In this document: in pieces, positions 44,330 to 52,354 of the stretch | How the letters are laid out: the number at the start of each line of letters is the position of its first letter | Position numbering within the stretch: the first letter of the stretch is position 1 | DNA from: Chryseobacterium vrystaatense | GTDB lineage: Bacteria > Bacteroidota > Bacteroidia > Flavobacteriales > Weeksellaceae | Reading direction: 5' to 3' | Assembly (NCBI RefSeq): GCF_000737765.1 | Contig: NZ_JPRI01000006.1 | Coordinates: 124,001 to 188,000, forward strand | DNA length: 64,000 nucleotides | Translations under genes and position numbers: made by a program | Notes under the pieces: model-generated | What the model was told of the DNA's origin: nothing | Database searches by the model: none | The model's input: the letters and a program-made list of their open reading frames with translations, nothing else

Positions 44330-44827
44330 GGTAAGATAGTTATGAAGCTAAAGATAAAAAATTACCCTCAATTAAAACTTAAAATGATTTCTGTCATCTT
44401 GAAAAATTTGATTTAAAAACCGACAATAATAAATCTGATATTTTTCATTAAATCTGTGTTCTGGAAAATAAGTTTCCTAAAATTTAAGGATAAAATATAT
44501 TCGTTGTATTGTTCTTATAATCTGGTGTTTATCTTTGGAAAACCGGTTATCTGAAAAAATAAGCATCCATGTTTTTTTAATTATTTTTGTAAATCAGAAT
44601 TTTTCCTTTCATAGGATTTGACTTCTAAAATGATCATTGAGTAAAGCCTGAACGTGCTTTCGTGCTGTATAATTATAATTTTTCTAACCATGTACTTTAA
44701 GCCAAAAGGTTTAAGGATTTATTTCATTGACCAGCCAGTCACATTTCAGCCCATTGCTTTTAGAAATCCATTTCCGGATAAAATTCCAGTTAGTAAACAT
44801 ATTTAAATTAAAAATAGACAGTAGAAC
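44330..44827. other. 498-base gap with an orphan promoter-like element
   Basis: No convincing gene is seen. On the plus strand TTG (44509-44511), an 18-base spacer and TATCTTTG (44530-44537) form a good promoter about 290 bases before the MscS start. A 38-codon frame at 44690-44806 (starting MYFKPKGLRIYF) has no recognisable features. A long 5' leader or a small RNA is possible. Confidence 0.4.
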
Positions 44828-45673
44828 ATGGATGATTTAAAATTAAACAGTATTCAGCAGCATTGGGATCATTTCGTATCCTCAGCAATTACCTGGGCCC
44901 CTAAGATTATTACCGCGGTCATTTCAGCATTTTTGATATATTTAATTGGGTCCTGGCTTATCCGGATGATTAAGAGACTGGTAGAAAAAGCTTTCAGAAA
45001 GCGTAATATGGAAGCTTCTCTACAGCTTTTTCTTTTAAACATCATCAACTGGGGTCTGAATATTCTTCTCTTTATCGTGGTCGTTACCCAATTGGGAGTG
45101 CAGACCTCTGCTTTTGTGGCTATGATAGGTGCAGCGGGATTAGCTGTAGGCTTGGCTTTGCAGGGTTCGCTTACCAATTTTGCAGGAGGAATACTCATTT
45201 TATTATTAAAACCATTTAAAATTGGCGACTTTATTTCTGCGAGTTCAGGTGTTTCCGGAACGGTGAATGCTATAGATGTTTTTCATACCAGATTAATAAC
45301 ACCTCAGAATCAGCTGATTGTCATCCCTAATGGAGAGATTTCAAATAAAAGTATTACCAATTACACTCAACTGGGAACACGAAGAACCTGGTTTGATATA
45401 GGGGTTTCCTATAATGCTGATCTGAAACAGGCAAAAGAAATTTTACTGTCTGTTATCAACAGTAATCAATATGCCCTTAAAGAGCCTGCACCACAAGTCG
45501 TTGTTACTGAGCTTGGAGACAGTTCTATCAATTTATCCGTACGGGCTACGGCATCCAATGAAAATTTCTGGGCGATGAATGAAGAGTTAATCATAACTTG
45601 TAAAATGGCTCTGGATCAGGCAGGAATTGAAATCCCTTTTCCTCAAAGGGATATTCATGTCTATAATAAATAA
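44828..45673 (+). CDS. MscS family mechanosensitive channel
   Basis: This 281-residue inner-membrane protein has three helices (about 25-45, 65-85, 92-125). The pore helix is AFVAMIGAAGLAVGLALQGSLTNFAGGILILLLKPFKIGDFI, followed by the beta domain (VTAIDVFHTRL-like VNAIDVFHTRLITPQNQLIVIPNGEISNK). It opens under membrane tension to release solutes. It matches the small MscS architecture. It is monocistronic with a terminator shared with the convergent LigD gene. Confidence 0.94.
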   Translation: MDDLKLNSIQQHWDHFVSSAITWAPKIITAVISAFLIYLIGSWLIRMIKRLVEKAFRKRNMEASLQLFLLNIINWGLNILLFIVVVTQLGVQTSAFVAMIGAAGLAVGLALQGSLTNFAGGILILLLKPFKIGDFISASSGVSGTVNAIDVFHTRLITPQNQLIVIPNGEISNKSITNYTQLGTRRTWFDIGVSYNADLKQAKEILLSVINSNQYALKEPAPQVVVTELGDSSINLSVRATASNENFWAMNEELIITCKMALDQAGIEIPFPQRDIHVYNK

Positions 45674-45694
45674 CAGATGTGTTTTGAATATGGT

Positions 45695-45732
45695 AAAACC
45701 CCTGCATTAATAAATATTGCAGGGGTTTTTTA
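45695..45732. terminator. Terminator between mscS and ligD
   Basis: AAAACCCCTGCA (45695-45706) pairs with TGCAGGGGTTTT (45718-45729). A and T tails on the two sides suggest a bidirectional terminator for the convergent genes. Confidence 0.88.
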
Positions 45733-45756
45733 GTAGGTTGATACCTATATTTATGA

Positions 45757-47682
45757 TTACCCGCCATTCTGCAACAATTCCAATGCCTTCATCATATCAA
45801 TTCCCTTTCCTAAAACTGGTTTAAAAATGTCTCCCTTCTCCTTAATTCTTTCCAGTGCATTATGTATTGTAAAATCAGTTGGCTTCAGGCCAGGTTTTAC
45901 TTCATCCCACTCCAGGGGCATAGAAACAGAGCCACCTTCTTTTGGCCTCAGGCTGTAAACACTTGCCAGAGTCTGTCCTGTTCTGTTTTGTAAATAGTCC
46001 AGGTAAATTTTCTTATCATCTCTCTTCTGTAAACTCCTTTCCAAAGTGGTCAGTTTAGGAAGCTTCTCATTGACCTGCTTCATCAGAATATGTGCAAAAT
46101 CTTTCACCTGATCAAAATCATATTTTCCGCCCATCGGAATATAGATATGGATTCCGGTACTTCCGGAAGTTTTGCAATAACCTTTAATTTTTACTTCATT
46201 TAAAACTTCATTCACCTGAAGGGCCGTTTCAATCACATCATCGAATGTGTTTTTTTTGGAAGGATCGAGATCCAATACCAGATAATCAGGATGCTCCAGA
46301 TCAGGCAGAGCGCTGTTCCAGGGATTTAAATCGATGCAGCCTAAATTATTCAGGTAAGCAAGAGTAGCTTTGTCATTACAGTAGACATAGTCTATATTTT
46401 TATCATTGGATTCCGAATATACCTCTGTTGTTTTGATCCAGTCCGGCATATGGTCTCCGGCATCTTTCTGGTAAAATCCCTGTTCTTCAATACCGTTTGG
46501 GAAACGGTTGAGGGATAGCGGCCGGTTTTTCAGATAGGGCAGGATATACGATGCCACAGACTGATAGTATTCAATGACATCTCCTTTTGTAATACCATCT
46601 TTTGGAAAATACATCTTATCCTGGTTGGTGAGTTTTACTTTATGTTTATTCAGAGTAATTTCTTTGTCCTTTTCTGGATTTTCAGTTTTTGCTGATGAGG
46701 TTTTCGCTTTCATTTCTTTGGATTTATTGTTCATTGGGTGATTCTTATCGGAATTAGAACTGGTGTCTTCAGGTTCTTTGTCCTCACGTATCGCTACAAA
46801 AACAGGGTGTCGGTAAATACTGTCCTTGGTAATTTCGGAATATTTGATTTCGCAAACCAATTCCGGTTTTGTCCAGGTTACGGGCATATTTGTTTTCGGA
46901 ATATTTTCAAAAGGAGAAGTTTTTACAATGAGTTTTTTCAACCTGTTATAAAGCAGGTTCAATGATTCCTTATTAAATCCGGTTCCTGTGTGGCCACAGT
47001 ATATCAGTTTTCCGTCAATATATTTTCCTAAAATTAATGCTCCAAAACTTTCCCTGGATCCTCTGGGTTCTGTAAACCCACAGATAATAGCTTCATCAGT
47101 ATTCGTGAATTTTATTTTGAGCCAGTCACTGCTTCTCAGATTTTCAGTGTATAAGCTATCTGCTTTTTTGGCGATCATCCCTTCCAGTTTCATTTTTTTC
47201 ATCTGGTCAAAAAAAGCAATTCCATTTTCAGAAATATGATCGCAGTATTTGATCACATCTGTTTCTGTTAACGCTTCTTTTAAAAGTTCTTTTCGCTGAA
47301 GCAGAGGAAGTTCTTCCGTAGAATGTCCATTTAGCCAGAGAATGTCAAAGACCTGATAAGTCAATGCAAGATCTGGATTATCACCAATTTGCTGCAATAG
47401 CTGGAAGCTGGGTTTCCCGTTTTCATCATATGCTACAATTTCACCGTCAAGGATCATGGTGTGTTTCTGACGGTTAAAATCTTGGCTTACTTTTTCAAAT
47501 TTTGATAAAAATGAAATTCCATTTCGGGAATAAAACTGAGGTTCGGCATGGCTGAGATCGGCAACAGCACGGTATCCGTCCCATTTGATTTCAAAAACCC
47601 AGTCTTCGTCATCAAAAGCTTTTTCAGAAGATTTGGCCAGCATGGGCCTGATGAATGAAGCGAGCTTCTTTTCGTTGGTCAA
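45757..47682 (-). CDS. ligD: DNA ligase D, ligase and polymerase domains (split from its phosphoesterase domain)
   Basis: A 641-residue product from a TTG. Residues 1-300 are the ATP-dependent ligase: motif I FEIKWDGYRAV with the AMP-accepting Lys, then LDGEIVAYDENGKPSF and EGMIAKKADS. A Lys/Ser-rich linker leads to the LigD polymerase (primase-like) domain (about 350-640) with LVLDLDPSKK, KTSGSTGIHIYIP and KIYLDYLQNRTGQTLASVYSLR. It repairs double-strand breaks with Ku. No ATG lies upstream in frame before the ligase fold. The frame stays open upstream past the end of the phosphoesterase gene, offset by -1, so the two may be one protein joined by frameshift or separated by an indel. Confidence 0.88.
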   Translation of the reverse strand: MTNEKKLASFIRPMLAKSSEKAFDDEDWVFEIKWDGYRAVADLSHAEPQFYSRNGISFLSKFEKVSQDFNRQKHTMILDGEIVAYDENGKPSFQLLQQIGDNPDLALTYQVFDILWLNGHSTEELPLLQRKELLKEALTETDVIKYCDHISENGIAFFDQMKKMKLEGMIAKKADSLYTENLRSSDWLKIKFTNTDEAIICGFTEPRGSRESFGALILGKYIDGKLIYCGHTGTGFNKESLNLLYNRLKKLIVKTSPFENIPKTNMPVTWTKPELVCEIKYSEITKDSIYRHPVFVAIREDKEPEDTSSNSDKNHPMNNKSKEMKAKTSSAKTENPEKDKEITLNKHKVKLTNQDKMYFPKDGITKGDVIEYYQSVASYILPYLKNRPLSLNRFPNGIEEQGFYQKDAGDHMPDWIKTTEVYSESNDKNIDYVYCNDKATLAYLNNLGCIDLNPWNSALPDLEHPDYLVLDLDPSKKNTFDDVIETALQVNEVLNEVKIKGYCKTSGSTGIHIYIPMGGKYDFDQVKDFAHILMKQVNEKLPKLTTLERSLQKRDDKKIYLDYLQNRTGQTLASVYSLRPKEGGSVSMPLEWDEVKPGLKPTDFTIHNALERIKEKGDIFKPVLGKGIDMMKALELLQNGG

Positions 47683-47714
47683 TGAATTGAAGTTTTTAAA
47701 TCTGCTTTCAGAAG

Positions 47715-48320
47715 TTATGACTTCTTTTTTTCCTTTATTTTTAGGCTTTTTTTTTCCTCTAAAAATTTAGTTACTAAAGATTTGTTTGATGTATTATCTT
47801 CAGCGTCATAAGGGCTTTCTGCAAAATCATCTTTATGTTTGATCAAAAGCCAGGAATTTCCTTCACCATTTTTCATTTTAACGAGAGCAAATTCACCTTT
47901 CAGTTTTTTACCGTGTAAAATAAACTTCAGTGAACCTGCATGCAGTTCTTTCAGCAGTTCTTTTTCGTCAGACAGTTTGCTGTTGTCGTCAAGAGGTTCG
48001 TAAGTTCCGCTGTCCCATACTTCCACCTGACCCGCTCCATAATTTCCTTCAGGAATATTTCCTTCAAAATCCTTGTAATCATAAGGATGGTCCTCTACCA
48101 TCATGGCAAGGCGTTTATCTTTCGGATCCAGAGACGGTCCTTTCGGAACTGCCCAGCTTTTCAGTACACCTTCCATTTCTAACCGAAAGTCATAGTGGAG
48201 CCTTGAGGCTGCATGTCTCTGAATAACAAAAATAAGCTGATCTTTACTTTTCTTTGTTTTACCTTTAGGTTCGGAAGTTTCATCGAACTTTCTTTTGTCC
48301 TGATAGTCTTTGAGAGCCAT
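47715..48320 (-). CDS. LigD 3'-phosphoesterase domain protein
   Basis: This 201-residue protein is the phosphoesterase module normally fused to the N-terminus of LigD: FVIQRHAASRLHYDFRLEMEGVLKSWAVPKGPSLDPKDKRLAMMVEDHPYDYKDFEG with the conserved His and Asp metal ligands, then IPEGNYGAGQVEVWDSGTYEP. It trims 3' ends before joining. It starts on a TAATG overlap with the Ku stop codon. It ends in a Lys-rich stretch three codons after an A-AAA-AAG heptamer (47730-47724); a -1 shift there would continue into the ligase frame. Confidence 0.9.
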   Translation of the reverse strand: MALKDYQDKRKFDETSEPKGKTKKSKDQLIFVIQRHAASRLHYDFRLEMEGVLKSWAVPKGPSLDPKDKRLAMMVEDHPYDYKDFEGNIPEGNYGAGQVEVWDSGTYEPLDDNSKLSDEKELLKELHAGSLKFILHGKKLKGEFALVKMKNGEGNSWLLIKHKDDFAESPYDAEDNTSNKSLVTKFLEEKKSLKIKEKKKS

Positions 48321-49105
48321 TACGATGCAGATTTTGATTTAGGAGTTTGTAAACTGGCTTTTAATTGAGCCATAAGGTCAATCACTTTACCTTCTTTTGC
48401 AGGTTCGGCTTTTTTAGCTTTTATATTTTTACCTTTTGCTTTCTGTTTGATAATCTTCATCAGTTCATCAGAATAATTATCTTTATACATAGCAGGATCA
48501 AAGTCCTGAGAAAGCTGTTTGATAAGACTTACCGCCATTTTGAGTTCTGCCGGTTTGGGAGCTTTTAGAGCCGGAATTTTAAGATCTTTATAATCCCTTA
48601 TTTCCTGATCAAATCTGAGACGGTTCAATACCAGGATCTCGTCATTATAGGGCCTGATCATACCGATAGCCTCACTGTCACGGAGTACAAACGTACCTAT
48701 TCCTGCCATGTCTGTTTCCTGTAGTGCCTTTAAAAGAAGTCGGTAGGCATTTTCACCATTTTTCTGAGGTTCCAGATAATAAGGATTTTCGAAATAAACA
48801 CTGTCTACTTCTGCTTCTTTCACAAACTGATCTATAGAAAGTATTTTTGTTTTTTCAGGGCTCGCTGCCTCATAGTCATCATCATCAAGAACAATATATT
48901 TATCGTCCATAAGATATCCCTTGACGATATTTTCCCATTTTACTTCCTTTCCCGTACTTTCATTAACTCTTTTAAATTTAATGTTGGAAAAGTCGGATTT
49001 ATCGAGCATGTCGAGATCCAGTTTCGTCGTTTCGGTGGCGGAGTATATTTTGACCGGAATATTGACTAAACCGAAGCCAATGGCGCCGTTCCAGATTGCT
49101 TTCAT
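48320..49105 (-). CDS. ku: Non-homologous end-joining protein Ku
   Basis: This 261-residue bacterial Ku protein begins MKAIWNGAIGFGLVNIPVKIYSATE. It has FKRVNESTGKEVKWENIVKGYLMDDKYIVLDDDDYE, the bridge region VYFENPYYLEPQKNGENAYRLLLKALQETDMAGIGTFVLRDSE, and a Lys-rich C-terminal tail that typically binds DNA and recruits LigD. It forms a ring-like homodimer on DNA ends. It is the first gene of the end-joining operon, coupled to the phosphoesterase gene by a 1-base overlap. Confidence 0.96.
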   Translation of the reverse strand: MKAIWNGAIGFGLVNIPVKIYSATETTKLDLDMLDKSDFSNIKFKRVNESTGKEVKWENIVKGYLMDDKYIVLDDDDYEAASPEKTKILSIDQFVKEAEVDSVYFENPYYLEPQKNGENAYRLLLKALQETDMAGIGTFVLRDSEAIGMIRPYNDEILVLNRLRFDQEIRDYKDLKIPALKAPKPAELKMAVSLIKQLSQDFDPAMYKDNYSDELMKIIKQKAKGKNIKAKKAEPAKEGKVIDLMAQLKASLQTPKSKSAS

Positions 49106-49177
49106 TGTCTTACGTTTTTAAAAATCAATCAATTAACATGCCGATGGAAGATGATGTGGTATATTTTATATGCTTTG

Positions 49178-49221
49178 TTGTCAAATGACAATGGGTTTTA
49201 GAGCGTGTTTATTTACCTTTA
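49178..49221 (+). promoter_or_regulatory. Crp/Fnr-type palindromic operator and -7 box before the regulator gene
   Basis: TTGTCA-AA-TGACAA (49178-49191) is a perfect inverted repeat. A -7-like TACCTTTA follows at 49214-49221, with its start 29.5 bases from the palindrome centre. No TTG stands at -33, which suggests activator dependence. The same 17 bases recur at 49829. Confidence 0.65.
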
Positions 49222-49250
49222 TGTTTTTCCAAAATACGGATAGAATACTT

Positions 49251-49820
49251 ATGGAAGAGCTTTTTAATTACATCAGAAAATTCGGAATACTGAACGACAC
49301 AGAGAAGCTGCTGATCGCTGACGGGCTTCAGGAAATCACTGTACAAAAAGGGGAGGCTTTCATAGAAGCAGGAAAAGTGAGCCGAAAGATAGCTTTTGTA
49401 AAAGAAGGAGTATTCAGGTCTCTTTATTATAATAAGCAAGGAGATGATTTTACACGCTATTTTATTTATGAAGGAAGGTTTATTGGAGATTTTCACGGTT
49501 TTGCAGACCAGATGCCATCCCTTGAATATATTGAGGCAATCACCGACGGTGTACTGCTGGCTATAGATCTTGAACATTTCAAAAAACTGGAAAAAGAAAT
49601 TGCCATATGGCCTGTATTATTCGCACGGCTGCATGCCTTTGTTGCAGAAAACAAACTTAAGGTGGCAAACACGATGCTTAACCTGGATGCTAAAGCACGG
49701 TATATTCATTTTTTAAATCATTATCCTGGACTAGCCAACCGCGTACCTCAGTCGATGCTGGCCTCTTATCTGGGAATTACCCCATCGTCCCTTAGCCGGA
49801 TCCGCAGAAATATAGTGTAA
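49251..49820 (+). CDS. Crp/Fnr family transcriptional regulator
   Basis: This 189-residue protein has a cyclic-nucleotide-binding-like beta-roll (about 20-115; ITVQKGEAFIEAGKVSRKIAFVKEGVFRSLYYNKQGDDFTRYFIYEGRFIGDF) and a short C-terminal helix-turn-helix (VPQSMLASYLGITPSSLSRIRR). There is no N-terminal cysteine set, so it is not an FNR-type iron-sulfur sensor; the effector is unknown. The ATG at 49251 gives the usual N-terminus of flavobacterial members; an in-frame extension would cover the operator. It is probably autoregulated and probably controls the PurA-like gene 72 bases downstream. Confidence 0.9.
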   Translation: MEELFNYIRKFGILNDTEKLLIADGLQEITVQKGEAFIEAGKVSRKIAFVKEGVFRSLYYNKQGDDFTRYFIYEGRFIGDFHGFADQMPSLEYIEAITDGVLLAIDLEHFKKLEKEIAIWPVLFARLHAFVAENKLKVANTMLNLDAKARYIHFLNHYPGLANRVPQSMLASYLGITPSSLSRIRRNIV

Positions 49821-49828
49821 ATCCTTTT

Positions 49829-49872
49829 TTGTCAAATGACAATGGCTTCGCGTTCTGTCTGTTATAGCTTTG
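49829..49872 (+). promoter_or_regulatory. Second copy of the Crp/Fnr-type operator, before the PurA-like gene
   Basis: TTGTCA-AA-TGACAA (49829-49842, plus the same three following bases TGG) repeats the site at 49178 exactly. The -7 box TAGCTTTG is at 49865-49872, again starting 29.5 bases from the palindrome centre, and again no -33 TTG is present. The ATG follows at 49893. Confidence 0.7.
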
Positions 49873-49892
49873 CACTATAAAAAATGTAAAGT

Positions 49893-51167
49893 ATGAATAT
49901 GGACATTGTATTAGGACTTCAGTGGGGCGATGAAGGAAAAGGAAAATTTATTGATCTTATCAGTGAGGACTATGATATCACAGCCCGATTTAATGGTGGG
50001 GCAAATGCAGGACACAGCATAGAACGTAACGGAAAAAGAATTACCCTGAAATCTCTTCCATCAGGAATCTTTATGAAAGATGTTCAGAATGTAATCGGTA
50101 CGGGAACGGTACTTGATCCTGTTAGCTTGAAAAAAGAAATTCTAAACCTCAGACAGTTTGACGGAACTGTTGAGCCTGAAAAAAATCTGATCATTTCCCA
50201 AAAAGCTCATTTGGTTCTTCCAACACATAAACTTCTGGACATCTTTATGGAAGAAAATCCGGACTATACAACAATCGGAACCACAAAAAACGGTATTGCC
50301 CAGGCTTATTCCAATAAGATTTTGAGACAGAATTTAAGAGTAGGAGACATTGATTCTCCTGATTTTAAGGATAGAGTAGAGCATATTTTACAGAGGGATT
50401 ACAGATTGCTTGCAGGCAACGATATAGTGCTCCCTTCCTTAGATGAAATCAGCCTTGAATTTTTTGAAGCCATAGATTTTCTGAAAAAATTTGCCCGCAC
50501 AGACACTGAGTTATTTCTGAATACCGTTTTATCCGATGGTAAAAAAGTCCTTGCAGAAGGATCTCAGGCTGCGATGCTTGACATTGATCATGGAACTTAT
50601 CCGTATGTCACTTCTTCGTCGACCACAGCTGCCGGGGCCTGTACAGGATTGGGTGTTTCCCCTAAAAAAGTAGGTGAAATATTCGGAATTGCAAAGGCAT
50701 ATTGCACCAGAGTGGGGAACGGGATGTTTCCGACAGAACTTTTTAATGAACTGGGAGAAGAGATCAGAATAAAAGGGAATGAATACGGTTCCAATACCGG
50801 AAGGCCAAGAAGGATTGGCTGGCTGGATCTTCCCGCTTTAAGATATGCCATTATGATCACAGGAGTTACTCAGGTAATACTGACCAAAGCAGATGTTTTA
50901 AGCGGTATGAAATCAGTGGAGGTCTGTACCCATTATGAGCTTGAAGATGGGAATATTGCCCGAACTTCAGGAACACTTCCTGAAAATGCCCATCCGGTTT
51001 TAAAACAGATGAAAGGCTGGGAAGGAGATATTACTGCTATTCAAGATTCAGCGAACCTACCCGAAGAATTGAAAGCTTTTCTTTCTTTTCTGAATGATGA
51101 GCTGGGTGTCCCCATTACTTATCTTTCTACGGGACCCGGTCGGAAGCAAATCATAAAAATGAATTAA
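49893..51167 (+). CDS. Adenylosuccinate synthetase-like protein (divergent PurA paralogue)
   Basis: This 424-residue protein has the full PurA fold. The GTP-binding start LQWGDEGKGK carries catalytic Asp13; GGANAGHSI carries catalytic His41; AEGSQAAMLDIDHGTYPYVTSS and TGRPRRIGWLDLP are also present. The IMP-binding segment usually TGRGIGPAY reads TKNGIAQAY (131-139), losing the Arg. Canonical PurA makes adenylosuccinate from IMP, aspartate and GTP. The altered segment and the control by a dedicated Crp/Fnr site suggest a specialised second copy rather than the housekeeping enzyme. Retention of Asp13 argues against a PurZ-type enzyme. It ends at a terminator. Confidence 0.85.
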   Translation: MNMDIVLGLQWGDEGKGKFIDLISEDYDITARFNGGANAGHSIERNGKRITLKSLPSGIFMKDVQNVIGTGTVLDPVSLKKEILNLRQFDGTVEPEKNLIISQKAHLVLPTHKLLDIFMEENPDYTTIGTTKNGIAQAYSNKILRQNLRVGDIDSPDFKDRVEHILQRDYRLLAGNDIVLPSLDEISLEFFEAIDFLKKFARTDTELFLNTVLSDGKKVLAEGSQAAMLDIDHGTYPYVTSSSTTAAGACTGLGVSPKKVGEIFGIAKAYCTRVGNGMFPTELFNELGEEIRIKGNEYGSNTGRPRRIGWLDLPALRYAIMITGVTQVILTKADVLSGMKSVEVCTHYELEDGNIARTSGTLPENAHPVLKQMKGWEGDITAIQDSANLPEELKAFLSFLNDELGVPITYLSTGPGRKQIIKMN

Positions 51168-51183
51168 ATTTCTATAAATAAAA

Positions 51184-51210
51184 AAAGCGGGATTTACTTC
51201 CCGCTTTCAT
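51184..51210. terminator. Terminator shared by the PurA-like gene and the convergent gene
   Basis: AAAGCGGGA (51184-51192) pairs with TCCCGCTTT (51199-51207). The stop codon of the minus-strand gene lies inside the hairpin. Confidence 0.8.
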
Positions 51211-51787
51211 TTTGTATTTCCCAACCCTCTAAAAATTCCAAATCAAGATAATAATCGGTTGGGATATATTTGTCAAAGTAAATTGTTGCTGAAGATTGCT
51301 GCTTCTGAAAAATTTCTGTTAAAGTTATTTTATCAATATTTGTAAATGCTGTTACAGTTGCTGGAGCAACTCCGCCAGTATATTCTACAGTAATTTTGGT
51401 TTTTACAAATTCAATATCAACTTTATTGTAGAAAATGTTAACATAGTCATTCTGTGTCTTTCCTATCCCAAAAACAAAACTTTCTATTACTGCCTTACTC
51501 AAATCTATTTCTCCGGAAATTCTGTATTTTTTTATATCTGTAATAACAAGTTTTCTGTTGAAGTTCTTTAGAGAAAAACCTTCTTCGTTTTTAAATTTGG
51601 AAAAAATGTAAAAGTATATGGGAATTAATATGCAGAGACCTCCGACAAAGTAGTCGGCGTTAAATGGGCTTATTCTTTTCGTTCCTTTTATTTTTCCTCC
51701 CATTCCATGAAATAACATGAATAGCCCTATTAAGCCTATGAAGCCAATTAGGATTTCCCAAATTTTAGGCTTTTGTTTTTCTTTCAT
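51194..51787 (-). CDS. Hypothetical two-helix membrane protein
   Basis: This 197-residue protein has two N-terminal membrane helices (about 10-30 and 45-63) and a soluble beta-rich C-terminal part (ITDIKKYRISGEIDLSKAVIESFVFGIGKTQNDYVNIFYNKVDIEF). No family is recognised. Its stop codon sits in the terminator hairpin of the PurA-like gene, so the coding end is compact. It lies 37 bases downstream of the VOC gene on the same strand and may share its transcript. Confidence 0.7.
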   Translation of the reverse strand: MKEKQKPKIWEILIGFIGLIGLFMLFHGMGGKIKGTKRISPFNADYFVGGLCILIPIYFYIFSKFKNEEGFSLKNFNRKLVITDIKKYRISGEIDLSKAVIESFVFGIGKTQNDYVNIFYNKVDIEFVKTKITVEYTGGVAPATVTAFTNIDKITLTEIFQKQQSSATIYFDKYIPTDYYLDLEFLEGWEIQNESGK

Positions 51788-51824
51788 TAATCTAAATTAA
51801 TTCTGCTTTATTATTTCTCGGAAT

Positions 51825-52244
51825 TTATCCCTTGTAATCTCTTTGACCAAGATATTCCTGAAATCTTAAAAGATATCCGTCAGGGTCCTGAATGAGTAAC
51901 TCTTTAACCCCTTCTTCCTGATTATTTATTCTGTACCATTGTTCTTTAGGTTCTCTGAAACAAGTAAGATTGTATTCTTTAATTTTTGCTGTGATCATGC
52001 TTAAACTGCTGACTTCGATTTGGAAATTAATTCCTCTTCCTCTTGGATAAACAGGTGGCTCTGTAATCCATGCTTCCGGATGATCTTCTTCGAGCATAAA
52101 TTGGGAACCTTCATAAGAAATCAGTACGAACCGATCCTCTTCTCTTTCAAATTCTATAATAAATCCAAGTTGTTTTACATAAAAAAGTTTCGATTGATTG
52201 ATGTTGCTGACCTGTAATTCTGGAGTTAATTTGTTGAAATCCAT
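51825..52244 (-). CDS. VOC family protein (bleomycin-resistance/glyoxalase fold)
   Basis: This 139-residue single-domain protein has two beta-alpha-beta-beta-beta units: LTPELQVSNINQSKLFYVKQLGFIIEFEREEDRFVLISYEGSQFMLEE and GINFQIEVSSLSMITAKIKEYN, ending VKELLIQDPDGYLLRFQEYLG. This is the layout of the bleomycin-binding branch. The first-unit metal-ligand His is absent, which also fits a ligand-binding rather than metal-enzyme role. Drug or metabolite bound is unknown. Confidence 0.88.
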   Translation of the reverse strand: MDFNKLTPELQVSNINQSKLFYVKQLGFIIEFEREEDRFVLISYEGSQFMLEEDHPEAWITEPPVYPRGRGINFQIEVSSLSMITAKIKEYNLTCFREPKEQWYRINNQEEGVKELLIQDPDGYLLRFQEYLGQRDYKG

Positions 52245-52354
52245 TGTGTTTTTATGTTTTTTAGATTCGTGATCTGTCTAATGAAAATATAAAATACGGG
52301 TACATAATATATATATAGAAGGGATGAAAGTATTAGTAAAACTTATATGAGTAT

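Noticed and set aside
49893..51167. PurZ-type (2-aminoadenine pathway) enzyme and a hidden phage origin
   Set aside because: PurZ enzymes lose the catalytic Asp; here Asp13 in WGDEGKGK is present, and no phage genes are nearby.
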